A stretch of DNA of 64,000 bases from Halomonas sp. KG2 (GTDB taxonomy: Bacteria; Pseudomonadota; Gammaproteobacteria; Pseudomonadales; Halomonadaceae): positions 186,001 to 250,000 of the forward strand of contig CP098528.1 in the NCBI GenBank assembly GCA_030440445.1. Reading direction: 5' to 3'. This document shows, one piece after another, positions 22,530-32,548 of the stretch (positions are counted from its first letter, which is position 1; each line of letters opens with the position of its first letter). Below the pieces are notes generated by a model. That model did no database searches. It saw nothing but the letters and a program-made list of their open reading frames with translations, and was not told the DNA's origin. Made by a program: the position numbers and the translations under genes.

Positions 22530-23060
22530 ATGTCCCGCATAGCGAAATATCCGGTTAAAGTGCCTGCTGGTGTCGAGGTTAAAATCGACGCTGGCCAGCT
22601 GACCGCCAAAGGCGGCCAGGGCACGCTATCTATGACCATTCACCAGGACGTGGTGATTGGTCAAGAAGATGGCCAGCTGACCTTCGCCCCGAGTGAGTCT
22701 GCCAAGAGCTGGGCAATGGCCGGTACTACCCGCGCCTTGGTTCAGAACCTGGTAACGGGCGTATCCGAGGGTTTCACAAAAACTCTCGAAATTGTAGGCG
22801 TCGGTTATCGTGCCCAAGCTAAGGGCCAGACGCTCAATCTTTCACTGGGCTTCTCGCACCCGGTCGACTATGAACTGCCTAAGGGTGTCTCAGCGGAAAC
22901 GCCGAAGAACACCGTGATCGTGCTGAAAAGCGCGGACAAGCAGATGCTCGGCCAGTGCGCCGCGGAAATCCGCGCCTTCCGTCCCCCTGAGCCGTATAAA
23001 GGCAAGGGTGTTCGGTACGCCGACGAGCAGGTGCGTCGCAAAGAAGCCAAGAAGAAGTAA
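22530..23060 (+). CDS. rplF: 50S ribosomal protein L6
   Basis: L6 lies at the base of the L7/L12 stalk near the sarcin-ricin loop. It has 176 residues and two repeated domains. [17 protein letters not shown] is the start and [20 protein letters not shown] the C-terminal signature. It starts 9 bases after rpsH with AGGAGG upstream. Confidence 0.98.
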   Translation: MSRIAKYPVKVPAGVEVKIDAGQLTAKGGQGTLSMTIHQDVVIGQEDGQLTFAPSESAKSWAMAGTTRALVQNLVTGVSEGFTKTLEIVGVGYRAQAKGQTLNLSLGFSHPVDYELPKGVSAETPKNTVIVLKSADKQMLGQCAAEIRAFRPPEPYKGKGVRYADEQVRRKEAKKK

Positions 23061-23069
23061 GGCAGGGTT

Positions 23070-23420
23070 ATGAACGCGAAGAAAGAATCTCGTCTCCGTC
23101 GTGCCCGCCGCGCTCGCGCAAAGATCCGCGAGCTGGGCGTGTATCGCCTGTGCGTCAACCGTACCCCGCGTCACATCTATGCGCAGATTATCTCGCCGGA
23201 TGGTGGCAAAGTGCTAGCCAGTGCTTCTACGCTGGACAAAGCACTGCGCGAGGGTGCGACTGGCAACGCAGAAGCCGCCTCTAAGGTTGGCGCTCTGATT
23301 GCTGAACGCGCTAAAGAAGCAGGCATCACCCAGGTGGCCTTCGATCGTGCTGGCTTTAAGTATCACGGTCGCGTTAAGGCTCTGGCCGACGCCGCTCGTG
23401 AAGGCGGCCTGGAATTCTAA
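23070..23420 (+). CDS. rplR: 50S ribosomal protein L18
   Basis: L18 binds 5S rRNA together with L5 and L25. It has 116 residues, beginning with the basic [34 protein letters not shown] and the C-terminal [21 protein letters not shown] follow. It starts 9 bases after rplF. Confidence 0.98.
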   Translation: MNAKKESRLRRARRARAKIRELGVYRLCVNRTPRHIYAQIISPDGGKVLASASTLDKALREGATGNAEAASKVGALIAERAKEAGITQVAFDRAGFKYHGRVKALADAAREGGLEF

Positions 23421-23431
23421 AGGGTTTTACG

Positions 23432-23932
23432 ATGGCGAAGAACGAACAGCAAAGCGGTGATCTGCAAGAGAAGTTAGTGCAGGTCAACCGCGTCGCCAAG
23501 GTGGTCAAAGGTGGTCGTATTTTCGGCTTCACCGCGCTGACCGTCGTTGGTGATGGTAAAGGTCGTGTCGGTTTTGGTCGTGGCAAGGCGCGTGAAGTGC
23601 CTGTTGCGATCCAGAAAGCGATGGATCAAGCTCGTCGCAACATGGTCAAGGTTAACCTTGCAGGCCATACGCTTCAGTACCCGATAAAAGCCCGTCACGG
23701 TGCTTCTAAGGTGTACATGCAGCCGGCTTCTGAAGGTACCGGTATCATCGCTGGCGGCGCCATGCGCTCTGTACTAGAGCTCGCTGGTGTCCATGATGTA
23801 CTGGCCAAGTGCTACGGTTCCACCAACCCGGTTAACGTGGTGCGAGCGACTGTTAAAGGTCTCTCCTCCATGCAAGCACCGGAAGACATTGCCGCTAAGC
23901 GCGGTCTGTCTGTCGAAGCGATCACGGGGTAA
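23432..23932 (+). CDS. rpsE: 30S ribosomal protein S5
   Basis: S5 acts in decoding fidelity and the mRNA entry site. It has 166 residues. The double-stranded-RNA-binding-like N-terminal domain includes [19 protein letters not shown] and [18 protein letters not shown], the loop where spectinomycin-resistance changes occur; the loop looks unaltered. rpmD follows 6 bases later. Confidence 0.98.
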   Translation: MAKNEQQSGDLQEKLVQVNRVAKVVKGGRIFGFTALTVVGDGKGRVGFGRGKAREVPVAIQKAMDQARRNMVKVNLAGHTLQYPIKARHGASKVYMQPASEGTGIIAGGAMRSVLELAGVHDVLAKCYGSTNPVNVVRATVKGLSSMQAPEDIAAKRGLSVEAITG

Positions 23933-23938
23933 GGCACC

Positions 23939-24121
23939 ATGGCAGCAACGATCAAGGTTACCCAGATCCGCAGCACCATCGGCGTTTTGCCCAAGCACAA
24001 GGCTACTATGAAGGGCCTGGGTCTGCGTCGCATCGGTCATACGGTTGAGCTGGAAGACACCCCTGCCGTACGCGGCATGATCCACAAGGTTAACTACCTT
24101 GTGCGCGTTGAGGGAGAGTAA
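23939..24121 (+). CDS. rpmD: 50S ribosomal protein L30
   Basis: This is a small 23S-binding protein of 60 residues. [21 protein letters not shown] at the start and [21 protein letters not shown] match the family. It lies tightly between rpsE and rplO in the spc operon (gaps of 6 and 3 bases). Confidence 0.97.
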   Translation: MAATIKVTQIRSTIGVLPKHKATMKGLGLRRIGHTVELEDTPAVRGMIHKVNYLVRVEGE

Positions 24122-24124
24122 TCC

Positions 24125-24559
24125 ATGAAACTCAATACCCTGAGCCCGGCACCGGGCTCCAAACACGCTGAAAAGCGCGTTGGTCGTGGTATCGGCTCCG
24201 GTCTTGGTAAGACCGGTGGCCGTGGCCACAAAGGCCAGAAATCTCGCAGTGGCGGCAGCGTCAAGCCTGGTTTCGAAGGCGGTCAGATGCCATTGCAGCG
24301 TCGTTTGCCGAAATTCGGCTTTACGTCTGCTAAGTCATTGGTATCTGAAGAAGTACGTCTGGCTGAACTTGCCAAGGTTGCCGGTGACGAAGTCACTATG
24401 GAAACTCTGAAGCAAGCCAACGTGCTAAAGGATGCGACGCTTCATGCGAAGATCATCCTTTCTGGCGAACTGAAAAAGGCGGTTACCGTTCGTGGTATCA
24501 AGGTCACCAAAGGTGCCCGTGAAGCGATCGAAGCCGCCGGCGGCAAGGTAGAGGACTAA
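24125..24559 (+). CDS. rplO: 50S ribosomal protein L15
   Basis: L15 is a late-assembly protein that reaches deep into 23S rRNA. It has 144 residues. The Gly/Arg/Lys-rich N-terminal arm ([20 protein letters not shown]) is followed by [18 protein letters not shown]. secY begins at the base directly after its stop codon. Confidence 0.98.
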   Translation: MKLNTLSPAPGSKHAEKRVGRGIGSGLGKTGGRGHKGQKSRSGGSVKPGFEGGQMPLQRRLPKFGFTSAKSLVSEEVRLAELAKVAGDEVTMETLKQANVLKDATLHAKIILSGELKKAVTVRGIKVTKGAREAIEAAGGKVED

Positions 24560-25891
24560 ATGGCCAAGTCAGGAAATATGCCGGCGATGGGCAGCGGTCT
24601 GAGTGAACTGTGGGCGCGTTTGCGCTTCGTGCTCCTCGCCATCGTGGTGTACCGTATTGGTGCCCACATTCCCGTTCCCGGTATCAATCCTGACCAGCTT
24701 GCTGCCTTGTTTAGGGAGCAACAGGGCACCATTCTAGGCATGTTTAACATGTTCTCGGGTGGCGCCCTGGAGCGTATGAGCGTCCTCGCCCTGGGTATAA
24801 TGCCCTACATTTCGGCGTCGATTATCATGCAGCTCATGACTGCGGTCTCCCCTCATCTTGAGCAGCTCAAGAAAGAGGGTGAGGCTGGCCGCCGCAAGAT
24901 TAGCCAGTACACGCGCTACGGCACGGTGATACTGGCTTTCGTCCAGGCTACCGGTATGTCCGTCGGTCTGGCTAGCCAAGGCATCGCATACAGCGCTGAC
25001 TTCAGCTTCTTTTTCACCGCCGTGATTACATTTGTATCAGGTGCGGTGTTTATGATGTGGCTAGGTGAGCAGATCACCGAGAAGGGCATCGGCAACGGTA
25101 TTTCGCTGCTGATCTTCGCGGGGATTGTCGCTGGGCTGCCCAGTGCCGTTGGGCAAGCGTTCGAGCTTGCTCGTAATGAAGGTGCCTGGAATGTTCTTCC
25201 GCTGTTAGCGCTGTCAGTGCTAGGTATTGCTACCGTTGCGTTTGTGGTGTTCATTGAGCGCGGCCAACGCCGCTTGAAAGTGAACTACCCCAGGCGTCAG
25301 GTCGGCAATAAGATGTATGCAGGCCAAAGCAGCTACCTGCCTTTGAAAGTGAATATGGCTGGTGTTATTCCAGCAATCTTCGCTTCCAGTATTTTACTCT
25401 TCCCGGCCTCTATTGGTCAGTGGGTGGGTGCTGGCGAAGGAATGGAGTGGTTGCAGCGTGCATCACAAGCGTTAGGCCCCGGCCAACCGCTTTACATCTT
25501 GCTTTTCGCGGCGGCAGTGGTATTCTTCTGCTTCTTTTACACAGCGCTGGTCTTCAACCCCAAGGATGTGGCTGACAATCTTAAAAAGTCAGGCGCCTTC
25601 CTGCCGGGCATTCGCCCCGGCGAGCAGACCGCTCGCTATATCGATAAAGTAATGACTCGTCTTACTTTATTCGGTGCCTTGTATATCACTGCGGTTTCCT
25701 TGATGCCCCAGTTTTTGATCGTTGCGTGGAATGTGCCGTTTTTCTTCGGCGGAACTTCGCTTCTGATCGTGGTGGTGGTCATCATGGACTTCATGGCCCA
25801 GGTGCAGTCGCATCTCATGTCGCATCAATATGACTCGGTGATGAAGAAGTCCAACCTGAAAGGCTACGGTAGCGGCGGCATTATGCGCTGA
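24560..25891 (+). CDS. secY: Protein translocase subunit SecY
   Basis: SecY is the ten-helix channel of the SecYEG translocon in the inner membrane, which moves unfolded proteins across the membrane or releases them into it. It has 443 residues. [25 protein letters not shown] covers the start of helix 1. The family loop [20 protein letters not shown] and the C-terminal [18 protein letters not shown] are present. Zero spacing to rplO is typical of the spc operon. rpmJ follows after 28 bases. Confidence 0.98.
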   Translation: MAKSGNMPAMGSGLSELWARLRFVLLAIVVYRIGAHIPVPGINPDQLAALFREQQGTILGMFNMFSGGALERMSVLALGIMPYISASIIMQLMTAVSPHLEQLKKEGEAGRRKISQYTRYGTVILAFVQATGMSVGLASQGIAYSADFSFFFTAVITFVSGAVFMMWLGEQITEKGIGNGISLLIFAGIVAGLPSAVGQAFELARNEGAWNVLPLLALSVLGIATVAFVVFIERGQRRLKVNYPRRQVGNKMYAGQSSYLPLKVNMAGVIPAIFASSILLFPASIGQWVGAGEGMEWLQRASQALGPGQPLYILLFAAAVVFFCFFYTALVFNPKDVADNLKKSGAFLPGIRPGEQTARYIDKVMTRLTLFGALYITAVSLMPQFLIVAWNVPFFFGGTSLLIVVVVIMDFMAQVQSHLMSHQYDSVMKKSNLKGYGSGGIMR

Positions 25892-25919
25892 GGCGCGCCG
25901 TTGCGATTTGGAGAGAACG

Positions 25920-26033
25920 ATGAAAGTTCGAGCTTCCGTAAAGAAGATGTGCCGTAATTGTAAGATCATTCGACGCAATGGCGCTGTCCGCGTCATTTGT
26001 ATCGAACCGCGGCACAAACAGCGCCAGGGTTAA
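25920..26033 (+). CDS. rpmJ: 50S ribosomal protein L36
   Basis: This 37-residue protein is the smallest in the large subunit. It begins [19 protein letters not shown] and ends HKQRQG. Zinc-ligand residues Cys11, Cys14, Cys27 and His32 are all present, so this is the zinc-binding form of L36. ATG 25920 follows TTGGAGAGAACG. The position between secY and rpsM is standard. Confidence 0.97.
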   Translation: MKVRASVKKMCRNCKIIRRNGAVRVICIEPRHKQRQG

Positions 26034-26061
26034 TACCTGGGTTGTTTTTAAGCGGGTGCCG

Positions 26062-26099
26062 GCATACCCCTTGCCATAAGGCTTATAAAGGGGTATGCT
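26062..26099 (+). promoter_or_regulatory. Hairpin with embedded promoter-like elements upstream of rpsM
   Basis: GCATACCCCTT (26062-26072) and AAGGGGTATGC (26088-26098) form a perfect 11-bp stem, with a small GCC-ATAA-GGC hairpin inside. The same bases contain TTGCCA (26071-26076) and TATGCT (26094-26099), exactly 17 bases apart. GTTGCGCCTTTT follows, which resembles the start regions of the rpsL and rpsJ promoters. It may be an alpha-operon promoter, a transcript-end hairpin for spc, or an S4-type regulatory site. The sequence alone does not decide. Confidence 0.5.
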
Positions 26100-26156
26100 G
26101 TTGCGCCTTTTGTAGATGAACAAACGAGCAAGCCGCTCAAATTTCGGAGTAAGCTG

Positions 26157-26513
26157 ATGGCCCGTATTGCAGGCGTCAATATCCCGGACAACAAGCATGC
26201 GGCGATCTCGCTGACCTATATCTTCGGGATTGGCCGTACCCGCGCTCAGCACGTTTGTGCTGCTGCCGGTATCGCGCCTACTACCAAGATCCAGGATCTA
26301 TCTAGCGATGAGCTGGATACCCTGCGTTCTGAAGTTGGTAAGTACACCGTAGAAGGCGACCTTCGTCGTGATGTTACGCTTAACATTAAGCGTCTCATGG
26401 ACTTAGGCTGCTACCGTGGTCTGCGTCATCGTCGTAGTCTTCCGCTGCGTGGTCAGCGGACTAAGACTAACGCGCGTACCCGTAAGGGCCCGCGTAAGCC
26501 GATCCGCAAATAA
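26157..26513 (+). CDS. rpsM: 30S ribosomal protein S13
   Basis: S13 is a head protein that bridges to the 50S subunit and contacts P-site tRNA. It has 118 residues, with [20 protein letters not shown] and the basic end [17 protein letters not shown]. The [18 protein letters not shown] signature is intact. It opens the alpha operon. The 123-base gap upstream holds the hairpin described separately. Confidence 0.98.
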   Translation: MARIAGVNIPDNKHAAISLTYIFGIGRTRAQHVCAAAGIAPTTKIQDLSSDELDTLRSEVGKYTVEGDLRRDVTLNIKRLMDLGCYRGLRHRRSLPLRGQRTKTNARTRKGPRKPIRK

Positions 26514-26565
26514 CACGCAGGCTCTTTAATAGAGAGCTGACGTTAAGACAGGAATAGACATCAAC

Positions 26566-26952
26566 ATGGCTAACCCGCGTAGTAACCGTAAAAAGGTTAA
26601 AAAGCAGGTAGTGGACGCCGTAGCGCATATCCACGCCTCTTTTAACAACACGATCGTGACGATCACAGACCGCCAGGGCAACGCTCTTTCTTGGGCGACA
26701 GCCGGTGGTTCGGGTTTTCGTGGTTCTCGCAAGAGCACCCCGTTCGCTGCTCAAGTGGCAAGTGAGCGTGCAGCAACTGCTGCAGCCGAGTATGGTGTGA
26801 AAAACGTAGACGTGCTGGTCAAAGGCCCCGGTCCCGGCCGTGAATCCGCCGTGCGCGCTCTCAATGCCGCCGGCTTCCGCGTGCAAAGCATCACTGACGC
26901 GACGCCCATTCCTCATAATGGCTGCCGTCCGCCTAAGAAACGCCGCGTTTAA
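26566..26952 (+). CDS. rpsK: 30S ribosomal protein S11
   Basis: S11 forms part of the platform and the Shine-Dalgarno cleft. It has 128 residues. [19 protein letters not shown] and the C-terminal [16 protein letters not shown] are diagnostic. rpsD follows 12 bases later. Confidence 0.98.
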   Translation: MANPRSNRKKVKKQVVDAVAHIHASFNNTIVTITDRQGNALSWATAGGSGFRGSRKSTPFAAQVASERAATAAAEYGVKNVDVLVKGPGPGRESAVRALNAAGFRVQSITDATPIPHNGCRPPKKRRV

Positions 26953-26964
26953 GGAGACAGATTC

Positions 26965-27585
26965 ATGGCTCGTTATATTGGACCGAAGTGCAAACTGTCT
27001 CGTCGTGAAGGCACCGATCTCTTTTTAAAGAGCGGTGTTACTCCCTTCGAGAAAAAGTGTAAATCCGAGCAGATCCCGGGTGTACACGGCCAGCGTCGTC
27101 AGCGTCTTTCCGACTACGGCTTGCAGCTTCGTGAGAAGCAGAAAGTACGCCGTATGTATGGCGTACTCGAAAAGCAGTTCCGCAACTACTACAAAGAAGC
27201 CGCTCGCCTGAAAGGTGCGACTGGTGAAGTATTGTTGCAGTTGCTTGAATCCCGACTGGATAACGTCGTCTACCGCATGGGCTTTGGCTCGACTCGCTCT
27301 GAAGCGCGTCAGCTGGTCAGCCACAAGGCGATTTCCGTGAACGGCCGCACCGTTAACGTTGCTTCCTACCAAGTGAAGCCCGGTGACGTTGTTTCTGTTC
27401 GCGAAAAGGCGAAGAACCAAGCACGTATTCAACACTCGTTGACCATTGCGGCCAACCGTGGCGATATCGCTTGGATCGAAATCGACGCCAAGAAGATGGA
27501 AGGCACTTTCAAGGCTCTGCCTGAACGCGGTGACCTGACTGCCGACATCAACGAAAACCTGATCGTCGAGCTGTACTCCAAGTAA
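26965..27585 (+). CDS. rpsD: 30S ribosomal protein S4
   Basis: S4 starts assembly of the 16S 5' domain and in E. coli represses the alpha operon. It has 206 residues. [20 protein letters not shown] and the S4 RNA-binding domain ([20 protein letters not shown]) are visible. Only two cysteines are present near the N-terminus, as in the zinc-free enterobacterial type. Confidence 0.98.
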   Translation: MARYIGPKCKLSRREGTDLFLKSGVTPFEKKCKSEQIPGVHGQRRQRLSDYGLQLREKQKVRRMYGVLEKQFRNYYKEAARLKGATGEVLLQLLESRLDNVVYRMGFGSTRSEARQLVSHKAISVNGRTVNVASYQVKPGDVVSVREKAKNQARIQHSLTIAANRGDIAWIEIDAKKMEGTFKALPERGDLTADINENLIVELYSK

Positions 27586-27710
27586 GCAGTTTGATTTACA
27601 TTTCTGCTTCTTGAGACCTGGGCGGGGTAGCAAAGCTAACCGCCCAGATGCTCTTGAGTAGTGTGCTCTAGAGTACTCAGTATCCGTTTGGCAGCCTGAA
27701 AGGTGTTCAT

Positions 27711-28706
27711 ATGCAGCGTTCAGTGACAGAGTTTCTTCGTCCTCGTGACATCAAGGTCGAAGAAATCAGCGCACATCATGCCAAAATCGTTCTCGAACCG
27801 TTCGAGCGCGGCTTTGGTCACACCCTGGGGAATGCACTTCGTCGCATTCTGCTTTCGTCCATGCCCGGCGCTGCCGTGGTAGAGGCTGAAATTGCCGGTG
27901 TAGAGCACGAATACAGTGCGCTCGAAGGGGTGCAGGAAGATGTCATCGAAATCCTCCTGAACTTGAAAGATGTTGCGATCAAGATGCACAGCCGCGATGA
28001 GGCGGTGCTCTCGCTGAACAAGCAGGGCCCAGCTGTCGTCACCGCTGGCGACATTGCGCTTGATCATAGCGTCGAAATCGTCAACCCGGATCACGTCATT
28101 GCTCATGTCAATGAAGGTGCCGAGCTGAAAATTCAGCTTAAGGTAGCGCTGGGTCGTGGTTACGAACCGGCTGACGCTCGTGGCTCTGATGAAGAGACAC
28201 GTGCAATTGGCCGCCTGCAGCTGGATGCCACCTTCAGCCCTGTTCGCCGTGTTTCCTATTCGGTTGAAGCCGCTCGTGTTGAGCAGCGCACCGACCTCGA
28301 TAAGTTAATTATCGATCTGGAAACCGACGGTACACTGGATCCGGAAGAGGCTATCCGTCGCAGTGCGACCATTCTGCAAGAGCAGCTGGCCGCCTTCGTC
28401 GACCTGGAAGCTGATAAAGAGCAGGAAGTCGAAGAGGAAGAGGATCTTGTTGATCCTATCCTATTGCGCCCCGTAGACGATCTTGAGTTGACAGTTCGCA
28501 GCGCTAACTGCCTAAAAGCCGAGAATATTTACTACATTGGTGATCTTATCCAGCGCACTGAAGTTGAGCTGCTGAAGACACCGAATCTTGGTAAAAAGTC
28601 TTTGAATGAAATCAAAGACGTATTGGCAGCGCGCGGCTTGTCCCTCGGCATGCGGTTGGAAAATTGGCCACCCGCTAGCCTGAAGGACGACAAGGCCTCC
28701 GCGTGA
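27711..28706 (+). CDS. rpoA: DNA-directed RNA polymerase subunit alpha
   Basis: Alpha dimerises to start polymerase assembly, and its C-terminal domain contacts UP elements and activators. It has 331 residues. The N-terminal assembly motif [20 protein letters not shown] is at about residues 28-47. The CTD begins near residue 250 and includes the DNA-contact segments [12 protein letters not shown] and [16 protein letters not shown]. The linker is unusually acidic ([12 protein letters not shown]). A 125-base gap separates it from rpsD. Confidence 0.99.
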   Translation: MQRSVTEFLRPRDIKVEEISAHHAKIVLEPFERGFGHTLGNALRRILLSSMPGAAVVEAEIAGVEHEYSALEGVQEDVIEILLNLKDVAIKMHSRDEAVLSLNKQGPAVVTAGDIALDHSVEIVNPDHVIAHVNEGAELKIQLKVALGRGYEPADARGSDEETRAIGRLQLDATFSPVRRVSYSVEAARVEQRTDLDKLIIDLETDGTLDPEEAIRRSATILQEQLAAFVDLEADKEQEVEEEEDLVDPILLRPVDDLELTVRSANCLKAENIYYIGDLIQRTEVELLKTPNLGKKSLNEIKDVLAARGLSLGMRLENWPPASLKDDKASA

Positions 28707-28745
28707 GTGTCGACTCGAGTCCCAGTTTGGTAAGGAATTACAACC

Positions 28746-29132
28746 ATGCGTCATCGTAAGAGTGGTCGTCATCTGAATCGTACCAGCTCGCATCGTCAGG
28801 CCATGTTCAAGAACATGTCTGTCTCGCTGGTCGAACATGAAGTCATCAAGACAACCCTGCCTAAGGCCAAGGAATTGCGTCGCGTTATCGAGCCGCTAAT
28901 TACCCTAGCCAAGCAGGATAGCGTTGCAAACCGCCGTTTGGCATTTGCCCGCACGCGCTCCAAAGAAGCCGTCGGCAAACTGTTCAACGAGCTAGGTCCG
29001 CGTTATGCCGAGCGTCCGGGTGGTTACATCCGCATCCTCAAGTGCGGTTACCGCACAGGCGACAACGCGCCCATGGCGTTCGTTGAGCTAGTTGACCGTC
29101 CGGTTGTTGAAGAAGCAGCTGCAGAAGAGTAA
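28746..29132 (+). CDS. rplQ: 50S ribosomal protein L17
   Basis: L17 lies near the exit-tunnel face of the 50S. It has 128 residues, beginning [20 protein letters not shown] and including [20 protein letters not shown]. The Ala/Glu-rich tail is a common variable end. It is the last gene of the ribosomal block and is followed by a terminator. Confidence 0.98.
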   Translation: MRHRKSGRHLNRTSSHRQAMFKNMSVSLVEHEVIKTTLPKAKELRRVIEPLITLAKQDSVANRRLAFARTRSKEAVGKLFNELGPRYAERPGGYIRILKCGYRTGDNAPMAFVELVDRPVVEEAAAEE

Positions 29133-29163
29133 GTCTCTGCGTTGTTGCTCAACAAAATGAAAG

Positions 29164-29189
29164 CCGACCCCTTAGGGTCGGTTTTTTTT
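29164..29189 (+). terminator. Rho-independent terminator of the alpha operon
   Basis: CCGACCC and GGGTCGG pair around a CTTA loop and are followed by eight T residues. It lies 31 bases after the rplQ stop codon. Confidence 0.95.
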
Positions 29190-29337
29190 GGTCTATTCAT
29201 TTCATTGCGTTTTCAACTTTTATACTGCTTTCTTAATTCACTTTAAGAGTTACCGTGCTAGTCTTAGATTTCTTAGTGTGGCAAGTAGCTTAATGGTTGG
29301 TAGTGTGACATCACAGCAAAACAAGAAAGGGGCATGT

Positions 29338-30762
29338 ATGGCAACAAGGGGAATATGCGCAACGATCGTCGCGCGTTGGTGGCTTCCGCTGTCGTTAATG
29401 GTATTGCTGCTAAGCACGATATCGAGTGCTCATGCAAATCCGCGTTATGCTGGGATTGTTGTGGATTTGGAAAACGGAGAGGTGCTGTACGCCGAGAATG
29501 CAGATGAGCGTCGCTACCCCGCATCGTTAACCAAAATGATGACGCTTTATCTTACATTTGAAGCATTGGAGAGCGGCCAGCTCAGTCTTAATCAGCCGCT
29601 TCCTGTGTCTGCTCAAGCAGCCGCCATGCCTGCTGTAAAACTGTGGCTTTCTGCAGGCAGTACCATTCCTGTTGATTCTGCTATTCGTGCGCTGGCTGTG
29701 CGCTCTGCTAATGATGTTGCCGCCGTGGTGGCTGAAGCGTTAGGTGGTAGCGAGCAGCGTTTCGCTCAGCTGATGACCGCAAAAGCGCGTGAGTTAGGTA
29801 TGAATGCTACCACGTTCCGTAATGCCTCGGGTCTACCTGATGACCAGCAGGTCACCACGGCACGGGATATGGTGACACTCTCTGTGCGCGTGATGCAGGA
29901 CTTCCCACAGTACTACCACTATTTTGGGCTCCAGGAGTTCACCTATCGTGGTACCCGGCACACCAGCCATAACCGCTTAGTGAAAAACTACCCCGGTGCA
30001 GATGGCCTTAAAACCGGCTTCATTCGTGCATCTGGTTTCAATGTAGCGACAACGGCCGTCCACGGAGATCGCCGCATGGTGGGCGTTGTCATGGGTGGCT
30101 TTAGTGGGGCATCTCGTGATTCTCATATGGCGAACTTGTTAGATCGAAGTTTTGCTCGTGCAGCGCTGCGTGACCAGCAAACATGGCTAGCAAATACTAC
30201 TTTCTCTAGTGAGTTTATGGCTTTCTCTGGCTCTGGCACCCCTAGCCAACGCCCCATGTCGACACCGCCAGCCTCTAATCGCCCTGTCATGGCCAGTAAT
30301 GTAACGATTTCGAATAACACAGCGGCTTCGAATAATTTGGCAGCGACAACACTTTCTCCTTCACCAGCGTCTGCACCGGTTGTTGAAATTGAAGATCGTC
30401 TCGCGCGCTCCATGGAGACACCGACAAGCAGTCCGGTTACCCACACATCAAACCCGGTGAATACGTTTATTGAGCGTGAACGCGAGTTGGCTGCTACGCC
30501 CCAGCGGTCTGTTACTGCTGGTGATTGGGGTATCCAGGTAGGTGCTTTTAGCCAGGAAGCACGAGCAGAGCAGTTGGCACGTCAGGCTGCTCAGCGACTG
30601 CCTCATGAAGTGGGAGGACGGGTTGCTATCGACACCATAGCTGGTCAAACGCCGGTATTCCGCGCCCGTGTTGTCGCCTTGGACGAAGCGCGCGCCAGGC
30701 GCGCCTGTAGAACGCTCCAGGCGCAGGGGATGGAGTGCATGGTGGTCAACGCAAGTTTGTAA
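29338..30762 (+). CDS. D-alanyl-D-alanine carboxypeptidase (PBP5/6 type) with C-terminal SPOR domain
   Basis: This is a penicillin-binding protein of the peptidase S11 family that trims the terminal D-Ala of peptidoglycan stem peptides in the periplasm. The frame is open from 29188, but ATG 29338 follows AAGAAAGGGG and starts a signal peptide (hydrophobic to about residue 33, ending SSAHA). The active-site motifs are SLTK at 63-66, SAN at 123-125 and KTG at 225-227. Instead of the PBP5 amphipathic membrane anchor there is a long Ser/Thr/Pro-rich linker (about 300-390) and a SPOR-like domain at the end (WGIQVGAFSQEARAEQLA). SPOR domains bind glycan lacking stem peptides at division sites, so a septal role is inferred. 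It is transcribed alone with its own terminator. Confidence 0.9.
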   Translation: MATRGICATIVARWWLPLSLMVLLLSTISSAHANPRYAGIVVDLENGEVLYAENADERRYPASLTKMMTLYLTFEALESGQLSLNQPLPVSAQAAAMPAVKLWLSAGSTIPVDSAIRALAVRSANDVAAVVAEALGGSEQRFAQLMTAKARELGMNATTFRNASGLPDDQQVTTARDMVTLSVRVMQDFPQYYHYFGLQEFTYRGTRHTSHNRLVKNYPGADGLKTGFIRASGFNVATTAVHGDRRMVGVVMGGFSGASRDSHMANLLDRSFARAALRDQQTWLANTTFSSEFMAFSGSGTPSQRPMSTPPASNRPVMASNVTISNNTAASNNLAATTLSPSPASAPVVEIEDRLARSMETPTSSPVTHTSNPVNTFIERERELAATPQRSVTAGDWGIQVGAFSQEARAEQLARQAAQRLPHEVGGRVAIDTIAGQTPVFRARVVALDEARARRACRTLQAQGMECMVVNASL

Positions 30763-30782
30763 AAGCCACGTTAGATCCGCAG

Positions 30783-30813
30783 CCCCGCCAGTGACACATT
30801 GGCGGGGTTTTTT
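30783..30813 (+). terminator. Rho-independent terminator after the carboxypeptidase gene
   Basis: CCCCGCCA and TGGCGGGG form a perfect 8-bp stem with a 9-base loop, followed by six T residues, 20 bases after the stop codon. Confidence 0.93.
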
Positions 30814-30867
30814 ATTAGTTGTTTAATCCCGGCTGATAAAGTGTCCGAAGGGCAAAAGGAGAGCGTC

Positions 30868-31743
30868 GTGACAACGTCGTTAAAAGGTATCCTATGCATG
30901 TGCTTAGGGGTTCTGTTCTTAGCGCTTGGTGATGCGGTATCGAAGTGGCTAGGCGAAGTCCATTCGCCGCTACAGATTATTTTCTTTCGTACGCTCGTGT
31001 CATTACCGCTCATTGCCCTGTTGGCGCATTTTGCAGGCGGGTTGCGCAAGTTGCATACCAGACGCCCACGTGTACATCTTCTCAGAGGATTGATTTATAC
31101 CGCCACGATGGTGTTCTTTGTCTGGGGGCTAACCCTGTTGCCACTCGCAGAGGCCACGGCAATCGCTTTTGTGGCGCCCTTGTTTGTAACGTTGCTTTCA
31201 GTGCCGTTGCTTGGCGAGCGGATTGATCCACCCGTATTAATAGCGTCGTTAGTTGGCTTTGCCGGCGTGCTGATAGTGGTTCGCCCCGGTGGCGATGCGT
31301 TCCAGCTCGGCACGCTAACCCTCTTGGGAGCGGCTTTCTTTTACGCACTGATGATGATCACTGCACGGCGCTATGGTGCTCGGGAGCACCTGTGGGCGAT
31401 GGTGTTCTACATGACGTTAGTGCCTTTTATCATCACGGCTCTGAGTTTGCCCTGGGTTTGGCAAACCCCAGAGCCCTGGCACTGGCTTGGCTTTTTGGTC
31501 TCGGGTGTTTTGGGTATTGGCGCGACCGCGTTTATTACCCTGGCATTCCGCTTTGCCCCTGCCGCGATTGCCGCTCCGTTTGATTACACGGCGATGCTGT
31601 GGGCGGTGCTGCTCGGCTGGTGGTTCTGGGGAGAACTGCCCGATTTGTGGGTATGGGTGGGCAGTGTGCTGATTATGGGCAGCGGTTTAGCGATTGCATA
31701 CCATGACCGCCGCACGACGCTGAAACCCCGACCAACAGCTTAA
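30868..31743 (+). CDS. EamA/DMT-family inner-membrane transporter
   Basis: This is a drug/metabolite-transporter superfamily permease of about 291 residues with two tandem EamA repeats and about ten hydrophobic helices. The first repeat starts near GILCMCLGVLFLALGDAVSKW and the second near GTLTLLGAAFFYALMMITAR. GTG 30868 is preferred because AGGAG stands 6 bases before it; an upstream in-frame frame runs into the terminator. The substrate cannot be told from sequence. Its stop overlaps the stop of the convergent dioxygenase gene by four bases. Confidence 0.85.
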   Translation: MTTSLKGILCMCLGVLFLALGDAVSKWLGEVHSPLQIIFFRTLVSLPLIALLAHFAGGLRKLHTRRPRVHLLRGLIYTATMVFFVWGLTLLPLAEATAIAFVAPLFVTLLSVPLLGERIDPPVLIASLVGFAGVLIVVRPGGDAFQLGTLTLLGAAFFYALMMITARRYGAREHLWAMVFYMTLVPFIITALSLPWVWQTPEPWHWLGFLVSGVLGIGATAFITLAFRFAPAAIAAPFDYTAMLWAVLLGWWFWGELPDLWVWVGSVLIMGSGLAIAYHDRRTTLKPRPTA

Positions 31744-32477
31744 GCAAATTGATAAACATCCATCGCTAGTACGCCATGTTCAACGCTGTGGTGTAACTGA
31801 GTTGCATCACCACCTGCCCCCATGGCCACCAGCAAGGGCTGGAAGTGTTCAGGGGTTGGGTGGTTCTCCAGCGCTTTTGGAGCACGCTCCCAGTGAAGTA
31901 ATGCCTGGCGATCATTGGCTTCAATATGTTCGCTCACCCACTGGGCAAACTCATCTACCCAGGCGGGAGTGGGGCTGCCCTGGGGAAGCGTTTCATATAA
32001 GTTATGGGTTAGGCTGCCCGAGCCAATAATCAGAACCCCTTCTTTTCGCAATGCCGATAGGTGCTCGCCGAGCGTGACTAACGCGTCATTTTCCCAACGC
32101 ACAGGTAGCGACAGGGAAACGACCGGTACATTGGCCTCTGGAAACATCAGTGAAAGTGGTACCCAAGCGCCGTGGTCAAGGCCGCGCTCTACGCGTTCGG
32201 CACCCAATAACAGCGCAATTTGTTCAGCCAATTCAGGGTTGCCAGGAGCCGGATACTGGCACTCGAAAAGAGCTTGTGGAAACCCGCCAAAATCATGAAT
32301 TGTCTCTGGTTGTGCGCTAGTGCTGACCTTGAGTGTGAGACTCTCCCAGTGGGCTGATACGACGACCACCGCGCGAGGGGAGAGGCGCTTCCCCAGCTCA
32401 CGTAGGAAAGCGTGGGCCGGGGTTTTATTCAGCGCCAGCATGGGGGAGCCATGGGAAATAAACAGGCTGGGTAGCAT
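31740..32477 (-). CDS. DODA-type extradiol ring-cleavage dioxygenase (YgiD/LigB family)
   Basis: This is a single-domain class III extradiol dioxygenase of 245 residues, related to 4,5-DOPA dioxygenase YgiD. It opens catechol rings with a metal ion bound by histidines. HGSPMLA near residue 9, SAHWES near 42-47 and DHGAWVPLSLMFP around residue 117 hold the usual histidine ligands. The start follows GGAGGTACT. It lies last in a LysR-DoxX-dioxygenase run on the - strand. The natural substrate is unknown. Confidence 0.85.
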   Translation of the reverse strand: MLPSLFISHGSPMLALNKTPAHAFLRELGKRLSPRAVVVVSAHWESLTLKVSTSAQPETIHDFGGFPQALFECQYPAPGNPELAEQIALLLGAERVERGLDHGAWVPLSLMFPEANVPVVSLSLPVRWENDALVTLGEHLSALRKEGVLIIGSGSLTHNLYETLPQGSPTPAWVDEFAQWVSEHIEANDRQALLHWERAPKALENHPTPEHFQPLLVAMGAGGDATQLHHSVEHGVLAMDVYQFA

Positions 32478-32548
32478 TTTAGTACCTCCGTTAGCCTATA
32501 GCGGGCTAATAATGCCCGCACAAGCCGAAGTCAATGCGGGCAGAGTGG

